A stretch of 64,000 bases of DNA from positions 2,170,001 to 2,234,000 of the forward strand of contig JAOCPU010000001.1 in assembly GCA_035772785.1 (NCBI GenBank). The letters run 5' to 3'. Source of the DNA: Phlebiopsis flavidoalba (Eukaryota; Basidiomycota; Agaricomycetes; Polyporales; Phanerochaetaceae). Position numbers and translations under genes: made by a program. Positions within the stretch are counted from its first letter, which is position 1, and every line of letters starts with the position of its first letter. The notes under the pieces were generated by a model. That model saw only the letters and a program-made list of their open reading frames with translations. It searched no databases and was not told the DNA's origin. Of this stretch, positions 36,217 to 49,000 are shown piece after piece.

Positions 36217-36355
36217 GGGGGCATTTGGGATTTCGCTCTTGGACGCGGGTACACAGACGACGAACACGGGCTGCGCTGTGTGGGCCCGACGCGGTTGCGA
36301 AAACACCACACGGTTTCGTGATGTGGCGGACACGTAGCGATCTCACAGGCCGCCG
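36217..36355. repeat. Diverged direct repeat, copy B (about 139 bp)
   Basis: Counterpart of copy A: ggggcatttgggatttcgct, ggacgcgggtacacagacga and ggacacgtagcgatctcaca. The last block (shared ggacacgtagcgatctcacagg) is identical between copies. No terminal inverted repeats or transposase fragments were found next to either copy. Confidence 0.7.
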
Positions 36356-36419
36356 TCGTGACAATTTTGTAACGTTCGTTCGCATGCGTAGTAGTCCTCG
36401 TCCGTGCGCGGTTCTCGGG

Positions 36420-38460
36420 AAGTAACAACATGCATATGTGCACACGGGTGGCGTCACGCGGCTAGCGGTCGTGATAAGGATGGGTAAGTCCTTTCATACC
36501 TCGTATCGTCTCGTGTTGCGTGATTTACATCTCCGACAGACAAATGTTTCTGAGTGTGTGAATGAAGAGATGGGTACCGCACCGGTAGTATCATTTGAAC
36601 ACTCGGATAACAAATATGGTATATAAACCGCATGATAATACGGGTTTTTTGTGGGTTGGGGTCAAAAGTAGTGCTGTTAGCTAATTTTCAGGGGCTGTAG
36701 ACGAGATGACGACCATTTTGTAGGTTTATGTCAAGAATCACTTCTGTGAGAGGCGGTATTTTGCTAACACTTGATCACTCCAAACTCAGCATAGAGGCGA
36801 CCCCCACACGAGATATTATCCAGGTATGTCGTAGACCTTTTTATATCGATTGTAAGGAGAGAAGTACTTACTCACATTAAATCGCTTGCTAGCTCTCAAG
36901 CCAACCTCCCCAGGAAACGAGACTCGAAAAAGAGACGAAAATCCTGAACACAGCGCGCAGGACAGCGGCGTCGGACGCCACAGCGCCTCGCCTCGCGCTC
37001 CCAGACGAACCAGCATCCACGCAGCGTAAACCCAGAGTCATGGGCCACGCCACATTACGATTGACAAGTATACCATCATGCCACGCCTTCCCTCCAAGCC
37101 AGCCAGCCTCACAAACAAGGAACCCTCTATTCCAAGTGCAAGAAAGTTGGAAGGGAAGAACACCAACTGGACGCACGTCCACTGCTTCCCCGGCCCTCCT
37201 ATCGACAGTGGGTAGGAAACTGCGTATACGATATCGCTACCAACTATCACGGACAGGCTAATGAAAGTTGTAAGAGTAGAGGATTGCTAACGCGAAAGAA
37301 CTCCTGAAAATTACGACGGCGATTAAGTCCTGCAGAGCACCGCAGAAAACCGCCGCCGCCACAGAGCCCCTACACACACACAACACAAACACGGACTCGG
37401 GACCTCACGCCACACCATACCCCACAGCAACCCTAGCCCACGCTCTAAAAAATCCATTTATGCCAAACACATCCACGTCCTGGTGTCCCTTTTTTTGTTT
37501 TTTTTTTATTTTTTTTTTTTATGCTCGCATGCACCCACCGCGGATGCCTCCCCACCCTCCTCCATGCTCACAAAACACCCGCTCGGTGTGTTACGCGTAT
37601 CCTAATATCCACGCGCCCCCCCCGATACACCATCTCTCCCCGCAACGAGCTGCCACCTCGCGCTCCGACCAAAACGTACCATTTTTACGCGGTCCGAGAC
37701 GAGCGTCGCGAGGAGAGCTGGAGGAGACGCGGGACGCAACTCCTCGGCGCACGCACTGTGCATATCGCGCCCGGGACGCGTCGCGCGCATGTGCTCTGAG
37801 CCACACGATGCGAGCCGTGTAATACGCGGAGTACAGGCACCGGCGCGCGCCGCGGTCAAGTACAGCGCACGGCGCACGCCGCGGGAGTTCTTATACACCA
37901 GTGCGCCTGCATTCGCATTCGTCCTGCGTGCTTCGTCTTGCACGCATGTACACATAGAGGACGTACACTTGGCGATGAGCACGACATGGTGTGTCTTGGA
38001 GGTGGATGTAAATTTCTTTTCCCCAGTCGTACGGCACTCGTGACGAGCAGGTGCATACTACTACTAGAACTACTCTACGTACAATTGAGCATGTGGGAGT
38101 AAGCGATAGCGCTATACATGCTGGCTGCGTGGTAGATTAGGTGTGGACATTACTCGAATAGGTTATCCTAAGATCCCCTCCTGCGAAGCCCGCGGAAAAA
38201 AAAAAGTGGTTTTACACAGATGGAAACATGAGTAGAAAATGAGCATCAAAATTTGGGGGCCAAAATGGGATGCAAAATTGAGGGTAAAAAATGGAGTGGA
38301 ATATGAGGGTAAAGATTATGGGATATGAGGATGCGACGCGTTCGAGATGCGGTGGTATATATCGATGAAGAGTGATTCACGATCTCTGCGGGCGGGGCAG
38401 CGTGAGCCGGTGCAAAAAACTGCCTTATCACGGCACCCCACTCACCAGGGGGGTATGAGG
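36420..38460. other. Gene-poor interval with poly-T tract
   Basis: About 2 kb with no confident gene. It contains a T-rich tract at 37490-37520, an A run near 38196, and several frames of 60-126 codons on both strands without family motifs. A plus-strand frame at about 37077-37210 begins MPRLPSKPASLTNKEPSI but lacks support. Together with the repeats at 35.3-36.4 kb this is the emptiest part of the left two-thirds of the window. Confidence 0.45.
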
Positions 38461-38469
38461 TAAACACGT

Positions 38470-40350
38470 GGGTATGCGCCTCACGCGCGCGCAACCTTGG
38501 AGGGCACGTCGATGCCCCACGGCTGCTTGTTCGCGAGCACGTCCGACACCTTTTTATTTGAGCAGGATGTCCTCGAGCTCGGGCGAGGGAGCAGGGCTAC
38601 GGGGCGGAAGGGCACGAAATACCGTGGCCTTGCCGCCCAGACCTCCGCGTTTCCTTTCTTCGCGGGGGAGGCGGACGTGTGGTGCTTGGGCTTGGGGCGC
38701 GTGCAAGGGCGGGGACGGGCGCGGGTGCGCGGGGCGAGCGACCCTGCGCGGGCGCGCGCGCAGGGTAGGGCGAGGGCGGCGGCGGTCATTGGGGATCCAG
38801 GCCCGAGGAGTTGGAAGTGGGTGCACGGGCGAGGGGTCAAAAGGACGCAAGATCACGGAGTGGGAACATGGCTGGGGTGGTGTGGGGTCGCAGACGGCGG
38901 ATGTCGGAGGGGCGGTTATGTAGCGGGGGAGATGGCGCAGGGGTTGAGTGGGGTGCAATACCGAAGGCACGAGGGGCATGCGTGGGATAGAACGAGCAGT
39001 GAGCAGACGACGCGGTCGGGTATGGAGTTTGCCTCTGATCAGCCATGGCTCCGACCTTGATTATATACCGTGCGCTGTCGCTCAACGCGTCCGTACCTCG
39101 TGAGGACGAGATGCCGGGAAAATTAGCGGCGGCTGCAGGCCGCCACCTGTCGGCGTCCGTCACATGCGCGCAGCCCACCTCGGCGCCGCTGAGTTCCCGC
39201 CGCGAGAGTTTGCGGCACCCAATCCTCCAATTCGTCCGCGCGCCCAGGAAATCGGCGGCTGCTTTCCCCCCGCATTCTGAGCATATCGGCGCGCAGCTTT
39301 GGGCATCCGCGCAGGGACAGCGGGTAGAATAGCGCCCCCTGCCGCTATACTTGCCCCGCCTCCTTGCTGCAGCTGCGCGCGGACACGAGGTGTGTATTTC
39401 GGGGCTTGCCAACGCCACAATCCTTCGCACATACTCGCCCTCGTCGAGCGGGGGGGGCGGGGTCGCGCGCACAAGCGGTCGCACACAAACTCCTCCGCGC
39501 CTCTGCAGCACACGATCCTCGGGGGTGAAAAAGGCATGGCGCACACTTTCTGCAGGCAGGCGCAGGGCTGCCGGCAAGTTATCAGGCGCGAAGCCAGCGC
39601 TGCCCCTGGCCGCGTTGGGGTGTCAGGCGCGTCCCCGTGCACTCGCTCTCACACTCGCGGGCGCGCCCCCCCGAGCTCGCCCATACGGTGGGCCGCAGAA
39701 CTCGCACGTCCGAGCGATTGACAAAGCACTTGCCAATAGTTCTGTGTCCTTACGGCACGCACGGGCGTACATTCACCTGCCCGCCGTCGCGAGCCATGGC
39801 CACCCCGGTGCGGAGCACACCCACGTAAAAGTGCCAGAGGCCCGCGCCCGGGGATGCGTTGGCTGTTTTACGTCTCTGTGCGCGCACGGACGTCGGTGGT
39901 GTGGGCCCCCCCCCTGTTTCGTCTGCGATGGCCATCTGCAGCCCGAGTTGCCTATTGACCAGTTCTTGCTGTTCGGCCCTGTGAGGAGCGAGTCAAGTAG
40001 TGTCGATCGAGCGCAGACTGACGGGCGTTCAGGTATTCAGGGGGTGCGCGCCAACAAACGGCGATACAGTCAATATCTGGGGCACACCCCGCCGCCATCT
40101 GGCGTTGCCGTAACAAACACGCATCGCCACCCGGACGTCAACGCTTCGCGTATGTCGGGTCGATATGTCAGGCGCCCACAACGAAATCAAACGCAAGATA
40201 ATGGTGCGAGTGGCGGTCTTGTCTCAGATCGCGATCGCAAGGGCCGGTGGGGCACGGCTTTTTGTGTTGCAACGTCACCAACCGCAAAGCCAAAAACAGG
40301 TGCAGGGACAGTATCTCCGCGTCCGCCCGTCCGCCAATCTTCCCCAACCC
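38470..40350 (-). CDS. Unidentified coding-like region
   Basis: Not recognised. The minus strand gives a convincing helix (AEQQELVNRQLGLQMAIADE, about 39915-39975) after a likely intron acceptor (ctcacag). Further along are FEFCGPPYGRA-like sequence (about 39690), EGEYVRRIVALASPEIHT (about 39400) and CSECGGKAAADFLGART (about 39270), a Cys-pair segment that might bind zinc. A Pro/Ala-rich region follows, and a C-terminal piece (LEDILLK, then KVSDVLANKQPWGIDVPS, about 38500-38590). Frames change repeatedly. The last piece ends near the 38.47 kb margin. Start and stop are approximate. Confidence 0.4.
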
Positions 40351-41496
40351 ACCAACAGAAAAAAAAAAACAGAAAAGAGAACAGAAGACCGAAAAAAAAA
40401 AACAGAACCAAGTGGCGACGATCCCGAGGCACGTGAAAGTTACTAATTTATCACGTGAACAACCCCCCGCCTTCGGCTTCGCATTGACATCATCGCCCGC
40501 GTGAATGTGGCGTCCCGGCCGCTGCATCCGTGGGGCAGCGACGATCCCCCGTGCGTGCATGACGCGACGGCGACAGTGGCGAATCCGAAGGCGGCACAGG
40601 CTTTGCGAGCCGCGAGCTATAGCGGGCGATCTGCGTCGTGCGCCGGTGCGCCGTCGGGGGGCCGTCTTGCTGGGCGGCCTATAGGGGGCAATCACATGAA
40701 GCCTGGGTGGGTCGCTGGGAAACTTGCTTTTGGCTACGCTTTTGGCTTGGGTGGGTTGTATGGGGGCGGTGCGGGAGGTGAGGACTTGAGCCCTGTGCCT
40801 GTGGAACTTGATATGCGATCTGCGTACGAAAAGGTAAATAGCTATCAGGCGGACGCGTGGGTGTGGTGATGCGCCGTGTTGGTATGTATGTAGAGTTCAA
40901 ACTAGATTAGAGTCAGCATATACGCTGCACGAAGTAGCCTCCCTAACGCAAAGCCCCTATTTTTGGGCTATTGTCACCCGGAGGACGACCCCCCCTTCCG
41001 CGAGCTACACCCAACATGTGCACGCGAAACAGGCAAAATTTCTTCCAAGCTATCAGAACGGACGCGAGTCGTGATGCGCCCTGACCGCACGCCAATTTGT
41101 CGTCGTTCCAGAGTTGGATGGAGAACCTGAACACAAGGAAAGGAGAACATGAGGCGCGATGTGATCCCGCGCCGGCGCCAGGGGGGCCTTGCGATATCTC
41201 GCAAAGTCGGCCCACACGCACTAGCAAGCTCTGGACGAGTCTCGTCTTTCTGCGCGTGTTTTTCTCGTTGGGGGGTTTCTGGAACACGACAGGGCGCCGT
41301 GCAAGCCACGACGGAGCTGAAGGTCCAAAAGCTCTAGTCGGAGGGCGAGCGCGGCGGGGCCACCTCTGGACTTGCCATTTCGGGAACGCGTGAATCGCGC
41401 GCACGTGGCTCCCATCACAAATTTTGTTGAGCAAGTGCGCTCTTCGGTGAGAAACTGCACTTCGCTCTCAGAACCACAACAGGCCTGGAGGACGCA
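40351..41496. other. Spacer upstream of POL5
   Basis: Contains A-rich runs (about 40359-40410) and the putative divergent promoters of the minus-strand unidentified gene and POL5. A plus-strand frame at 40696-40869 (Gly-rich, GYAFGLGGLYGGGAGGEDL) and a minus-strand Ser/Thr/Pro-rich frame overlap each other. Neither is supported as a gene. Confidence 0.35.
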
Positions 41497-44400
41497 ATGT
41501 CCACGACGCTCTCCCGCTCTTGCTGGCACCGGTCTCGTACTCCGCGTCCAAGAAGGAGCGCATCGACGGCCATTCCGTGAAGCTCGTCGCCGCGCTCGAG
41601 CATTTTCCAGGCGCAGTTCACCCCCGCCGTGAGTCTGCTTCAGACGAAAGATGAAGATCTAGAGGAGGAGGTCCCGCAAAGGGCGACGGGCTCGACCGTC
41701 TGAATGCGCAGGATGTCTTCTCGTACTCGATTACGCCGCCTCATCCGGGGCCATCGCGAGCCCGCGCGAGAGCAGCAGCGGGCTCGGCTTCGCCCGCCGT
41801 CGCACTCACCGAGGTACACGTCCCCCCTCTACCCCCCCTCCCCTCCACCCCCTTCCTTCCCTAACCCCCATAAAAAAGCTCCTCTCGAGAATAAACACCG
41901 TAACCTGCACCCCCAAATCACCACCCTCATCCTCGACGCGACCCAAAAACCCCCAACTCGCTGATGGGGCGGCCAAGAAGAGCGCGACACGCTCCTCGCG
42001 CGCCTCTTCGGGCTCACCGTGCGCTCGCTGTGCGCTCGGGCCTGCTCGTGCGCACAAAACGTGGGGGGGGCCCCGCTCAGCGGCCGGCGGCTCGCGGCGC
42101 GCCCGCCGCGGCGAGCGCGGCGGGCTTCGCCGCGGTGCTCGGCCAGCTGCGCGCGCTGGGGCAGCGCAGGGCGTGGCTCCGCGAGAGCGCGGGGTGGGCT
42201 GGGGGCCGGCGCGCGGCGGTGGATGCGATCGCAAGGGCGCGGCGGTGCCGTGGCGGGACGCGGCGGCTCAGTGGGGACCGCTGTAAAGACGATGTTTTGT
42301 GGAGGATACGAGCTGGACGCCGGAGAAGATTGCGATTGGCGTTTGACATAGGATGCAGAAGCATTGGCCGGGGCGACGACTGGGGGCTTGGATATTTGGG
42401 GGGACGTTCAAGCATCCCCGGATCGTGCATAGCAGCAAAACTATGCGGCGGCTCGCGCGGATTCTCAAGGTGGGTTTCTTTTCTCTGTGTGAGGGGAGTA
42501 GAAGGGCTGATTGGTGGGGGGGGTAGGATTACGCAGGAGGAGGATGGACGAGGACGAGGGCAGGGCGCGCCAAGGCGGGGGGCGTGGAAGCCGCAGGTGC
42601 CACTGCCAGTGTGGGACGCGCTGCTGGACGAGGTGCTGCGCGGGGCGACGCGGGCGGAGTAGTCGTACCTTTCCCGTTTTTTTCCGCATTCTCGTCGACG
42701 GTCTGTCTCCTTCCTTCCTTTTTTTTTAGTGGAAGGGAAGTGCTGACCGCGCGCCCCGCAGAGTCGCTTGTTCTCGGCGGGCGGCGTGCTCGAACGAGCG
42801 CAAGTACTGGGGTTTCGCAGGTCTTCCAGAAGGCGCTCCCGCGGTGCGCCCCGCGGCGCTGCCGATGCTGGTTCACGAAGAACTTTATGCGCGCTCGTGG
42901 ATCAAACCACCTCTCGCACGCCGCACCGGTACCTGCACAAGATCGCCAAAAACGTCGTGCGTGGGCCCTTTTTTCCCGCGCATATATCCACCCTTCTTTT
43001 CTTGACCAGCGCGCCAGGCGAGCGGACATCACGAACGCGGTGAAGGCGGACCCCGCGCTCGGCTTCACGGCTCATCCTGCCGCTCACGGGCGTGCACTGG
43101 AGCCAGAATTTCGACCGGCTCACGGGCTCACGCGCACGAAGACGGTCGAGACGAATCCTCACGAACATGCCACCCCGCGGGCATCGAGGCCTACAATCCG
43201 GTACCTGCTCGACCAGGTCAACGACGCGCAGGACGGCGCTAGCCCCCGTGCGGTCCCCCCCCCTCCTCCTTCTCGTGTTTGTTGCATTGCGTAGGTCTGA
43301 CGTCGTTTTTGGTGTTCTGTGGTAGGGGACGTGCAGGCGCTCAACGCGCGCGCGCGTGGATCGTCGACCAGCTCGCCGCGCTGCTGCGCAACGCGGCGCG
43401 ATCCCGCGGGACGATCGCCATGGGTCCAGGCAAAGTGCTCGACTGGTTCGCGCTCAACGGGCTCTTTTAGCATCGCGAAGCCGTCGTCGATAGGCGGCCC
43501 TCGTCGCGGTGCGTCGTCGTGATCACTCTGTCTTCGCCGCTCTTATCAAGCTTTTCTTCTGACGTGCCCGTGGGCAGCTGCGCGAGGCGCCCCGAGCCCT
43601 GTGTTTTCCTGATGGACATCCGCCGCGCGTGTAGAGAGCGCCTGCTCACGTCGCTCTCGCGGACCTCAACGGGGCACGCGACGGTCATCAAGACAGGTGC
43701 GCACGGCCCCTCTTTGCATTTAATATAGCTAAAATGTACGGGGTGTACGACGACAGTGACGAGGGCCAAGATCGCCGCGGTCGCGTTCGGACGGGGCCAG
43801 TTTTAGGCAGGTCAGCAGGGTCCTCGCGACGAGTCGAGGCCCTCGAAAAGGACACGAAGCACGTCGCGCTCCTCGCAGAGGCCGACGCAGGACGCGCGCG
43901 CCCTCCGCGCCAAGGCGCGACTCCGCGCGCTCATCGTGACGCAGCGCCTCAAAAAGGTGCGCACCGTCCTCCCACAGGTGCTCATTTCCGGTGTCAACGT
44001 ACTCACGCACCGCAGGTGGAGGGCGCGCAACAGGACGCGGGCGCGCGGCGCGGACTCTGCTTGTTTCGGCGGCGCTGCTGCACCAGTACTGTGTCGATGA
44101 CGACGAGGAGGAGGAAGACGGCGCGGAGGCATTTTAGAGGTGCGTCTGCACCCCCGATTTGCGCTTCGCGGTGCCTGACGCACCAAACGCGAGCTGCATC
44201 GACGGCGCGGCGCGGCTCTTTCCCCGCGGAGAGCAGCAGCAAGAAGAGGCAAGAAGGCGCGCAATAAGTCGGGGGCGCGGGCCGAGGGCAGGGGAGGAGT
44301 GAGGCGCCGGAGCCCGTGGACGTTGCTCGTGGACGTCACGTCATCGGCTTCCTCGAGCAGGGCACGGCGTACCTGCGGGCCGTCGCGAACCAGGTGTTTG

Positions 44401-46048
44401 CGCTCCTCACAGGGTTGTCGTCGTGTGCGCGAGAGCACGGTCGAGCTCATATTGGCGGTGCGTCGATATGGCCCTATCGTGCAGAGGACTGAATGGCTGA
44501 TGCGTGTGTTGTGGTTGCAGCAATTGGAGCGCAGGGAGCCCGAGGAGCTGCTAGGAAGATGAGGGAAGAGATGGATGACATTGGGGAGGGTGATGAGGAT
44601 GGAGCGGGTGAGAATGAGGGTAGTGAGGAGGTAGGATGACGAGGAGGAGGAAGAGGAGGAGGAGGAGGACCTCGATGAGGTAGTGCTGATCCCGAGCTCC
44701 GCCGTAAAATTTGAAGAGGCATCTCGCTGTGAACGGGGCATCAGGCCGCGACGGCGTGACTGGACGACGACTCCGAGGAGGAGCTCATGGGACGACGAAG
44801 CAGATGATGGCGATCGCGATGAGCAGCTCGCGGCCGTGTTCCAAGGCGCGCGCGGACGAGAAGCAAGCTCGGCTAAAGGTTATTGTCCCGCAACTCTCAA
44901 TGATAGTTTTTGTGGCTGACGCGGCGCAGGCGTCGCGCGCAGCGCGCGAGGCGACGCACTACAAGCCTATCACCACCGCGTCCTCGATCTAGCTCGACAC
45001 GTCATCAAGAAGCAGCCCATCGAGCCCGTTCATCGTCCGCCTTCGTCCTGCCGCTTCATTCGAGCTCGTCGGTCCAGGCGCACCGGCCCGGACGAGAAAC
45101 AGCTCGCGGACAAGGCGATCGGCATCCTGCGCGCGCGCGGTCGGCAAGTTCAAGGAGGTGCCCCGCGAGCCTCGACGTCGACGCGACCGCCGCCGTGCTC
45201 GCGGAGATCCACGCGCGCGCGCGCAAAGGCCGCGACGGGCGACGTGCTCGCGACGCTCAGCCAGTGCGGGCTCTACGTCTGCGCCCCGCGCTGCCTGCTG
45301 CACGCGGCGCGCCCGACGCCGTGCGCGACGCCTATAAAGGCAGCCTCGTCGACTTTGGCACGCGCAAGGCCTCGCGCCTCAGCGCGGGCTTCCTGCAGGA
45401 CTTTGTCCGCCGCTACGCCGAGACGGGCGTGGGCGTTCCGGGACGCGTTCCTCGCGACGGTCCGGCAGGCGGTCAACGGCTACCGCCAGGTGCAGGTCTT
45501 CCAGCTCGTGCAGGTCATGCTCGCGCAGCGTCCGTCGACCGTACGTAAACGCTACCGCTCTCGCGTTCCGGGATGCTAAAAATACACAATTGACAGGGCA
45601 TCGACGTCGAGGAGGCCGTCGCGTTCGCGCGCGCGCACTCTGCGCGACAATGCAAGAGTGCATCAAGAGCGCGTGCGAGGCGACAAGCTGAACGCCGCGC
45701 AGATCAAGGACGTGCTCAAGCTCGCGCTCAAGCGGGCGTGCGCCACACGAAGCGCGTCACGGACGACGCGGCGGCCACGCGCGCCACGTGGGGGACCCCG
45801 CAGGCTGGGACGCGCTCGCCGGCGCGCTCGCAGGCGCAGAGCGCTTCCCCGCGCGTCCGCGGGCTTGCAGGCGCTGTGCAAGCAGGTGTCGACGCTCGCG
45901 AAGCAAGGAGCCGGGCGAGGGCGCGAAGAGCGGGAAGAAGCGCAAGGTCGACGACGAGGCGGCCGAGGGCGCGGAGCCGGAGAAGGAGGAGCGGCCGAGG
46001 CGACGAAAAAGCCCAAAGCGGAAGAAGCAGAGGGCAACCAAAACGTGA
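41497..46048 (+). CDS. POL5: DNA polymerase phi/Pol5 (MYBBP1A family) nucleolar protein
   Basis: Pol5 is a HEAT-repeat-like nucleolar protein needed for rRNA synthesis and ribosome assembly. Despite the name it is not a working polymerase in yeast. ATG at 41497: MSTTL, SASKKERID, VKLVAALEHFQAQFTPA, GDGLDRLNAQDV, ITRLIRGLASPRE. Mid-protein motifs are WKPQVPLPVWDALLDEVL, VFQKALP, FTKNFMR, YLHKIAK, RYLLDQVND, RAWIVDQLAALLRN, DTKHVALLAEADA and GFLEQGTAYLRAVANQVFAL. A long Asp/Glu-rich acidic stretch lies at about 44560-44700, followed by QMMAIDEQLAAVF, VLATLSQCGLYV, QDFVRRYA, YRQVQVFQLVQVMLAQ and LNAAQIKDVLKLAL. The end is a Lys-rich nucleolar tail (KSGKKRKVDDEA, KRKKQRATKT), stopping at 46046-46048. 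Very high GC and many indels and introns. It converges on MSH3. Confidence 0.92.
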
Positions 46049-46078
46049 TTCGGTGTATGTAGGTACAGATTTTTTTAT

Positions 46079-49000
46079 CTATCTAGATTGTGGGTATAGA
46101 CTGGTCGCGATGCTGCGAAGCTCCGAGAGGGTGCTGGGTTGAACGGTGTCTTGGCGCGACGCGAGGTGGCAGCAAACTGAAGCGCTTTGCGAAGTCTTTA
46201 CCGCCAGGTGTCAGCGGGATATTCTCCGAGGTATTAATCCCGCGCGTGGCTCACCTGTTTTTCTTTTTTCTTGCGCTCGTCAATGAGGCGTTTGCATGGT
46301 CGCAGCTTGCTCCTGGGCCCTCTGGAGGATATTCTCCGCCAACCCAGCGAGCCTGGCACATTCCCACGCCAAACGACTTTTTCCGCGAGGCCGTTCGAGA
46401 GATTGTACAAGAACGTCCACCTCCCGTGTGCCGTCAATGCGAGCATCCTCGGTGTAACCATGTGCAAGTTCTGGACCTCGTCGGGGAATTGACGGGCGAG
46501 ATGGAGCGCGACGTCCGGGTAGTGCGTGATGAAGAGCGTCTTGCATTTGATCTTCTCGATGAGGTGTTGCAGAACTGCGCTCGCTATGGCCATCTACGGA
46601 GTCCGGGTGGATGACGGGCCTATGAATAGCGGGTTCAGGGAAAAGGGGATGGTTACGTATCCCCCTATCGTCAAAGGTAGAGGTTTGCCTCTTCCTAACT
46701 CATCGAGTATGACCAGAGCGAGGCGGGGCGACGCAAGCTGCATGATGTCGCTCTCGTCTCTTGCAACTCAACCATGAAAACGTAGATCGCCCACGCGCCA
46801 GCTCATCAGAACGCTACAAGGTTTAATGAGCGCACCGAGCATGGCCACCACGTTCGCCCGGCTTACCTCCCATCCGAATCAGTATGTGCCGTCGAGCATG
46901 CCCAGCTTCATGGATTCAGCGGGGACATAGGACCCAATCTGCGCCATCTGAGATCGCCTGGTCAAACTCTCGGTGGGACAAGTATCTCCAGGGGGATGGA
47001 CGGGAATACACTCACGAATCGAGCACAGCGCTATCATCCTTACGACACTGCTCTTCCCTCCCATATTCGGGCCCGTGATGATCTTGTGTTCCCTGCGGGT
47101 GCATACGCAACGGTGTTGGGCACAAACGGCTCGTCTCTGAGCTTCTCGATCATCGGGTGCCGGCCTTCCACAATCTCGAGTACTCTGCCCCCTGGGCCTC
47201 GTCCGTGTCGTCGACAAACTGTGGTCGTACGTAGCCCTCTTGCAAACAGCTACGAGCGCAAGACTGCATAGGCAGTCCGCCACGGCGAGTTTGTTCACGC
47301 ATCGCGGAGGACGGCATAGTGCTCCTGGCGCGATCTCGTCCAGGAAGGAAGCGGTATGCACGATTAGCGCTCGCCTCGAGAGCTTCCAGGAGCTGGGCGC
47401 GTTGCTCGAGTTTTTTTCGAAACAATTCCAGGTGTGCGGAGGCGTCGCAGGGTGCGGGTTCTGGTGACGTGTACAGGGTCAAAATTCAGTAACACACGGG
47501 TCATAAGCAGACTACGCACGCGGAGACGAGTGCGCCAGTGCGCGGGGACCTCAGGGAGGTCGGCCTTCCTAATCTCGATGAGGTACTTGATAGTCGTCAT
47601 AAGCATTACACAGGTCTACATTAGCCAGAGGGAGACTTACTTCTTCACCAGCAACAGTGGTGTATTGTAAAGCCGGTCGCCGCAGCTCCTTCCTTGCTGC
47701 AGGCATATATAAGCATGTAGGGATGGCGGTGTAGTCACAAATCCGCACCTTTTTTCAGCTCATCCATGAGTTCGGTTTCTGTTACTTGTATCGTCTGTGT
47801 ATCATGAGCTTTTATCTTAACACAGTCAGAACCCACAAACCATGATAATTTCATCCAACTCCGGAAACTTGTTCAAGTCGTTCCACATTGCGTCTTTCCT
47901 GCCGTCTTTCGCCATCTTCAAGTTGACAGTGTCAAGCAGTGATTTCGCAGGCGCTCTCAACCTTGGCAAGGCCGCGACAATTTCATTGAGCACTGGGGAT
48001 TGAAACGGTTTGGAGTCCGCCGGTAGACGGTCGAACGCTGTGCCAAGCTTATTGAAGGCCGGTAGAAGGGTCGCTAGTTCTTGGGGAGTACATTTACCGT
48101 ACTGGATACGACAAAGGCCCCGTGCAAGGTCTGGCAAGCGAAGGAGAGATTGGCGTAGTGTGGAGAGAGCAGGTGACAGAGTGGAGAGGATCTCGTCGAT
48201 GGCGTCTGTACGAGCATTGAGGGCCCTGCAGAGACTTGAGTGAGAAACGAGGGCAACTCAATAATGAGAATCAAACATACGCTTTGTCTGTAAGTGGACG
48301 ACCAATCCAGTCCTTTAACATGCGCGCTCCGAATTTGGTCGTGGTATGGTCCAGAATCCACAACAATGAGCCCTTTTTAGAGAAGTCCGTCTCATTGCGA
48401 TAAATCTCTCTACATTGAAAAATCAGCTTAGAAACCCCTATTTTCGGAAATTGCACACACAGGTTGGTCAGCGGTGTGGTTTCCATTGAGGAGCATGTGG
48501 TGTCCGCTCTGTGAATCGAGAGAAAAAATCGTGTCTCTAGCAACGCATCTGCACAATCGAACGCTGACAGATACCGGACTAGATATGCCAGGGCAACGAC
48601 AACATCCTTCGGGAACGACGCTATTGCAGCTGTTAAACTGTCCTTCAAAACCCAGATATTGAGCAACGTTCCTGGAAGTGCGAGAAATCATCGGGCACAC
48701 CTGACTTGAAGCTCTCGCTTGCACGAGCCTTGTCGGCCTGGTGTTTGTTGGAGTAGAAATCAGTCACGTAGCTGAAAGCATCGGTGTATGGCATGGTTGA
48801 CTTGAAAACGTTCTGTGCGAATTTGAATTCTGCATGAGTATGACTGCCGACCACAGAGGTAGTCAGTAGCAGAACACAGGGATCTACGCTGAGGACCTTA
48901 CATCGTGAAAATGTCCCAGCATCTTTTCTGTTGGTCGACTCAGACCATCTTCTGGGTAGCAAACAGTTCCGCAGGCGATATGTGCACAAGCCTGGTCTAC

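Noticed and set aside
37490..37520. Poly-T tract as a retroelement tail
   Set aside because: No reverse transcriptase, LINE-type domain or target-site duplication is visible beside it, so it is treated as a simple low-complexity run.
39351..40436. Longest single open frame (361 codons, plus strand)
   Set aside because: Composition is Arg/Pro/Ala-rich and low-complexity, no family motif is visible, and it lies opposite better coding signals on the minus strand (AEQQELVNRQLGLQMAIADE). It looks like a GC-rich shadow.
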